Assembly (NCBI RefSeq): GCF_030532965.1 | Contig: NZ_JAUNKC010000002.1 | Coordinates: 18,913 to 82,912, forward strand | Direction: 5' to 3' | From: Corynebacterium sp. | GTDB taxonomy: Bacteria > Actinomycetota > Actinomycetes > Mycobacteriales > Mycobacteriaceae | DNA length: 64,000 nt | Part shown: piece by piece, positions 62,514 through 64,000 of the stretch | Numbering within the stretch: the stretch's first letter is position 1 | Layout of the letters: every line of letters begins with the position of its first letter | Made by a program: the position numbers and the translations under genes | Notes under the pieces: generated by a model | The model's database searches: none | What the model saw: the letters and a program-made list of their open reading frames with translations, nothing else | Told to the model about the DNA's origin: nothing

Positions 62514-63896
62514 ATGAGCTCTACCCCGTTAGATTCTTCCCGCCCATTACGCGTCGCGGTGGTCGGTGCTGGCCCGGCCGGCATTTATGCTTCTGATTTG
62601 TTAATGAAGTCTGGTACCGATGTCGAGATCGATTTGTTTGAGCGGATGCCTGCACCGTTTGGGCTCATCCGCTATGGCGTGGCCCCGGATCATCCCCGTA
62701 TTAAAGCGATTGTCAATTCCTTGCACGCAATCATGGAGAAGCCTCAGCTGCGGTTCTTGGGCAATGTTGCGGTGGGAACCGATGTGACGGTTGAACAATT
62801 GCGCCAGTTCTACGACGCCATCGTGTTCTCCACCGGCGCGGTAGCTGACCGCGATTTGGATATTCCGGGTCAGGATTTGGCCGGTTCGCATGGCGCCGCG
62901 GAGTTCGTTGGTTTCTATGACGGCAATCCGGATTTCAAGCGGGATTGGGATTTGTCCGCGGAAAAGGTTGCGGTTATCGGGGTGGGTAACGTTGCGTTAG
63001 ACGTGGCACGTATTTTGGCCAAGACTGGCGACGAGCTGCTGGTGACCGAGATTCCCGACAACGTGTATGCGTCGTTGAAGAATAATAAGGCCACCGAAGT
63101 GCACGTATTTGGTCGCCGCGGCCCAGCACAGGCGAAATTCACCCCGTTGGAGCTGAAGGAATTGGATCACTCCCCCACCATCGAGGTTATCGTCGATCCG
63201 GAAGACATTGATTACGACGCCGCCAGCGAGCAGGCCCGGCGGGATTCGAAATCGCAGGATTTGGTGTGCCAGACCTTAGAGCAGTACGCGATGCGGGATC
63301 CGCAGGGCGCGCCGCATAAGCTTTTCATTCATTTCTTCGAGTCCCCAGTCGAGATCCTCGGCGATAACGGCAAAGTCGTGGGCTTGAAGACCGAGCGCAT
63401 GGAACTGGATGGTTCCGGCGGGGTTACCGGCACCGGCACATACACGACCTGGCCGGTGCAGTCGGTATACCGCGCGGTGGGCTACCGTTCCGACGCGGTC
63501 GCGGGTGTCCCGTTTGATGCCGAGTCCGCAGTCATTCCAAACGACGGCGGCCACGTGCTTGACCCCGCCTCCGGCCAGCCGGTTCCGGGTTTGTACGCCA
63601 CGGGGTGGATTAAGCGCGGCCCGGTCGGCTTGATCGGTAACACCAAGTCCGATGCTAAGGAGACCACGGAGATGCTGTTGGCCGATTATGCTGCGGGCAA
63701 GTTGCAGGCACCGGCGCAGCCTACCAAGGAGGCGGTGTTGGAATTCCTGGATGCACAAGGTATTACGTTTACCACCTGGGATGGCTGGCACCGGCTGGAT
63801 AATGCCGAACGCGCCTTGGGCGCACCGGAAGGCCGGGAACGGAAGAAGATCGTGGAGTGGGATGAGATGGTGTCCCACGCCCGGCACGACGCCTAG
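62514..63896 (+). CDS. fprA: FprA, ferredoxin/adrenodoxin-type NADP reductase
   Basis: This 460-residue flavoprotein passes electrons between NADPH and ferredoxin. VAVVGAGPAGIYASDLLMKS is the FAD site, FGLIRYGVAPDHPRIK follows, VAVIGVGNVALDVARIL is the NADP site, and YATGWIKRGPVGLIGNTKSD is the C-terminal signature of the adrenodoxin reductase family. AAGGA lies about 12 nt before the ATG. It is monocistronic and stands next to pta-ackA as in C. glutamicum. Confidence 0.96.
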   Translation: MSSTPLDSSRPLRVAVVGAGPAGIYASDLLMKSGTDVEIDLFERMPAPFGLIRYGVAPDHPRIKAIVNSLHAIMEKPQLRFLGNVAVGTDVTVEQLRQFYDAIVFSTGAVADRDLDIPGQDLAGSHGAAEFVGFYDGNPDFKRDWDLSAEKVAVIGVGNVALDVARILAKTGDELLVTEIPDNVYASLKNNKATEVHVFGRRGPAQAKFTPLELKELDHSPTIEVIVDPEDIDYDAASEQARRDSKSQDLVCQTLEQYAMRDPQGAPHKLFIHFFESPVEILGDNGKVVGLKTERMELDGSGGVTGTGTYTTWPVQSVYRAVGYRSDAVAGVPFDAESAVIPNDGGHVLDPASGQPVPGLYATGWIKRGPVGLIGNTKSDAKETTEMLLADYAAGKLQAPAQPTKEAVLEFLDAQGITFTTWDGWHRLDNAERALGAPEGRERKKIVEWDEMVSHARHDA

Positions 63897-63986
63897 GCCC
63901 CTAGCTTTTCGACGCCCCCACTATTAAAGAAATCTTTGTAGCTGGGGGTGTCGCCGTTTCCGCCTTCCCTATTTGGCGCTCTTTCG

Positions 63987-64000
63987 GTGTGCTGCGAAAC
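63987..64000. repeat. Left arm of a 65-bp element cut by the window end
   Basis: GTGTGCTGCG lies at 63987-63996 and is followed by AAAC, the usual continuation. The rest of the element would lie beyond the window. It is downstream of fprA together with a motif B copy and a motif C copy. Confidence 0.85.

Overview
The window looks like part of the chromosome of a mycolic-acid actinobacterium, most probably Corynebacterium. The evidence is a porH/porA pair of tiny mycomembrane porin genes beside groEL2 and ppk2, a glnX-glnH-pknG operon beside ackA-pta-fprA, and a folE-folP-folB-folK-ftsH-hpt-tilS-dacB-ppa cluster ordered as in C. glutamicum and M. tuberculosis. It is GC-rich. I see no tRNA, rRNA, prophage, insertion sequence or CRISPR array. 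I cannot name the species.

Layout. 0-2.8 kb: clpC. 3-7.2 kb: glpD diverging from an alkyl-DHAP-synthase-like flavoenzyme and a lipid kinase. 7.2-9.9 kb: a DUF222/HNH protein and an MFS transporter. 9.9-15.4 kb: nucleoside salvage, with deoA-deoC-phosphosugar mutase leftward and cdd-nucleoside transporter rightward. 15.5-18.6 kb: a stand-alone protein resembling EF-Tu domain 3, lysS and a PfkB kinase. 18.8-27.2 kb: a leftward PanC-like/Rossmann/DUF3180/folate/ftsH/hpt cluster. 27.4-32.1 kb: an AbiEi/DUF559-like protein, tilS, dacB, ppa and a rhodanese. 32.8-38.3 kb: a 48-codon ORF, a MarR regulator, a large Pls/PosA-type adenylation/hexapeptide synthetase, and ppk2. 38.4-41.4 kb: porA, porH and groEL2 with a CIRCE operator. 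41.5-47.9 kb: an M20 peptidase, a LeuA-regulatory-domain-like protein, a GT87 glycosyltransferase, a GCS2-type ligase and a LytR_C protein. 47.9-53.4 kb: def, a GNAT protein, xth, cls and an ABC-2 exporter. 53.5-64 kb: glnX-glnH-pknG, a second DUF222/HNH gene, pta-ackA and fprA.

The most unusual content is a set of dispersed DNA motifs. (1) About twenty copies of an element of nearly fixed 65 bp, bounded by GTGTGCTGCG and CGCAGCACAC, lie only between genes and often form arrays with a period near 105-107 bp in which two interior types alternate. (2) The 11-mer GCTTTTCGACG occurs 31 times by eye, in genes and between them, in both orientations and several reading frames; composition predicts far fewer than one. 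This is the distribution of a DNA-uptake-sequence-like or other genome-wide signal. (3) The 9-mer CTATTAAAG occurs 14 times, and all 11 copies inside genes lie on the coding strand, which suggests an RNA-level role or a strong codon-context bias. The three together are the best candidate for something undescribed here.
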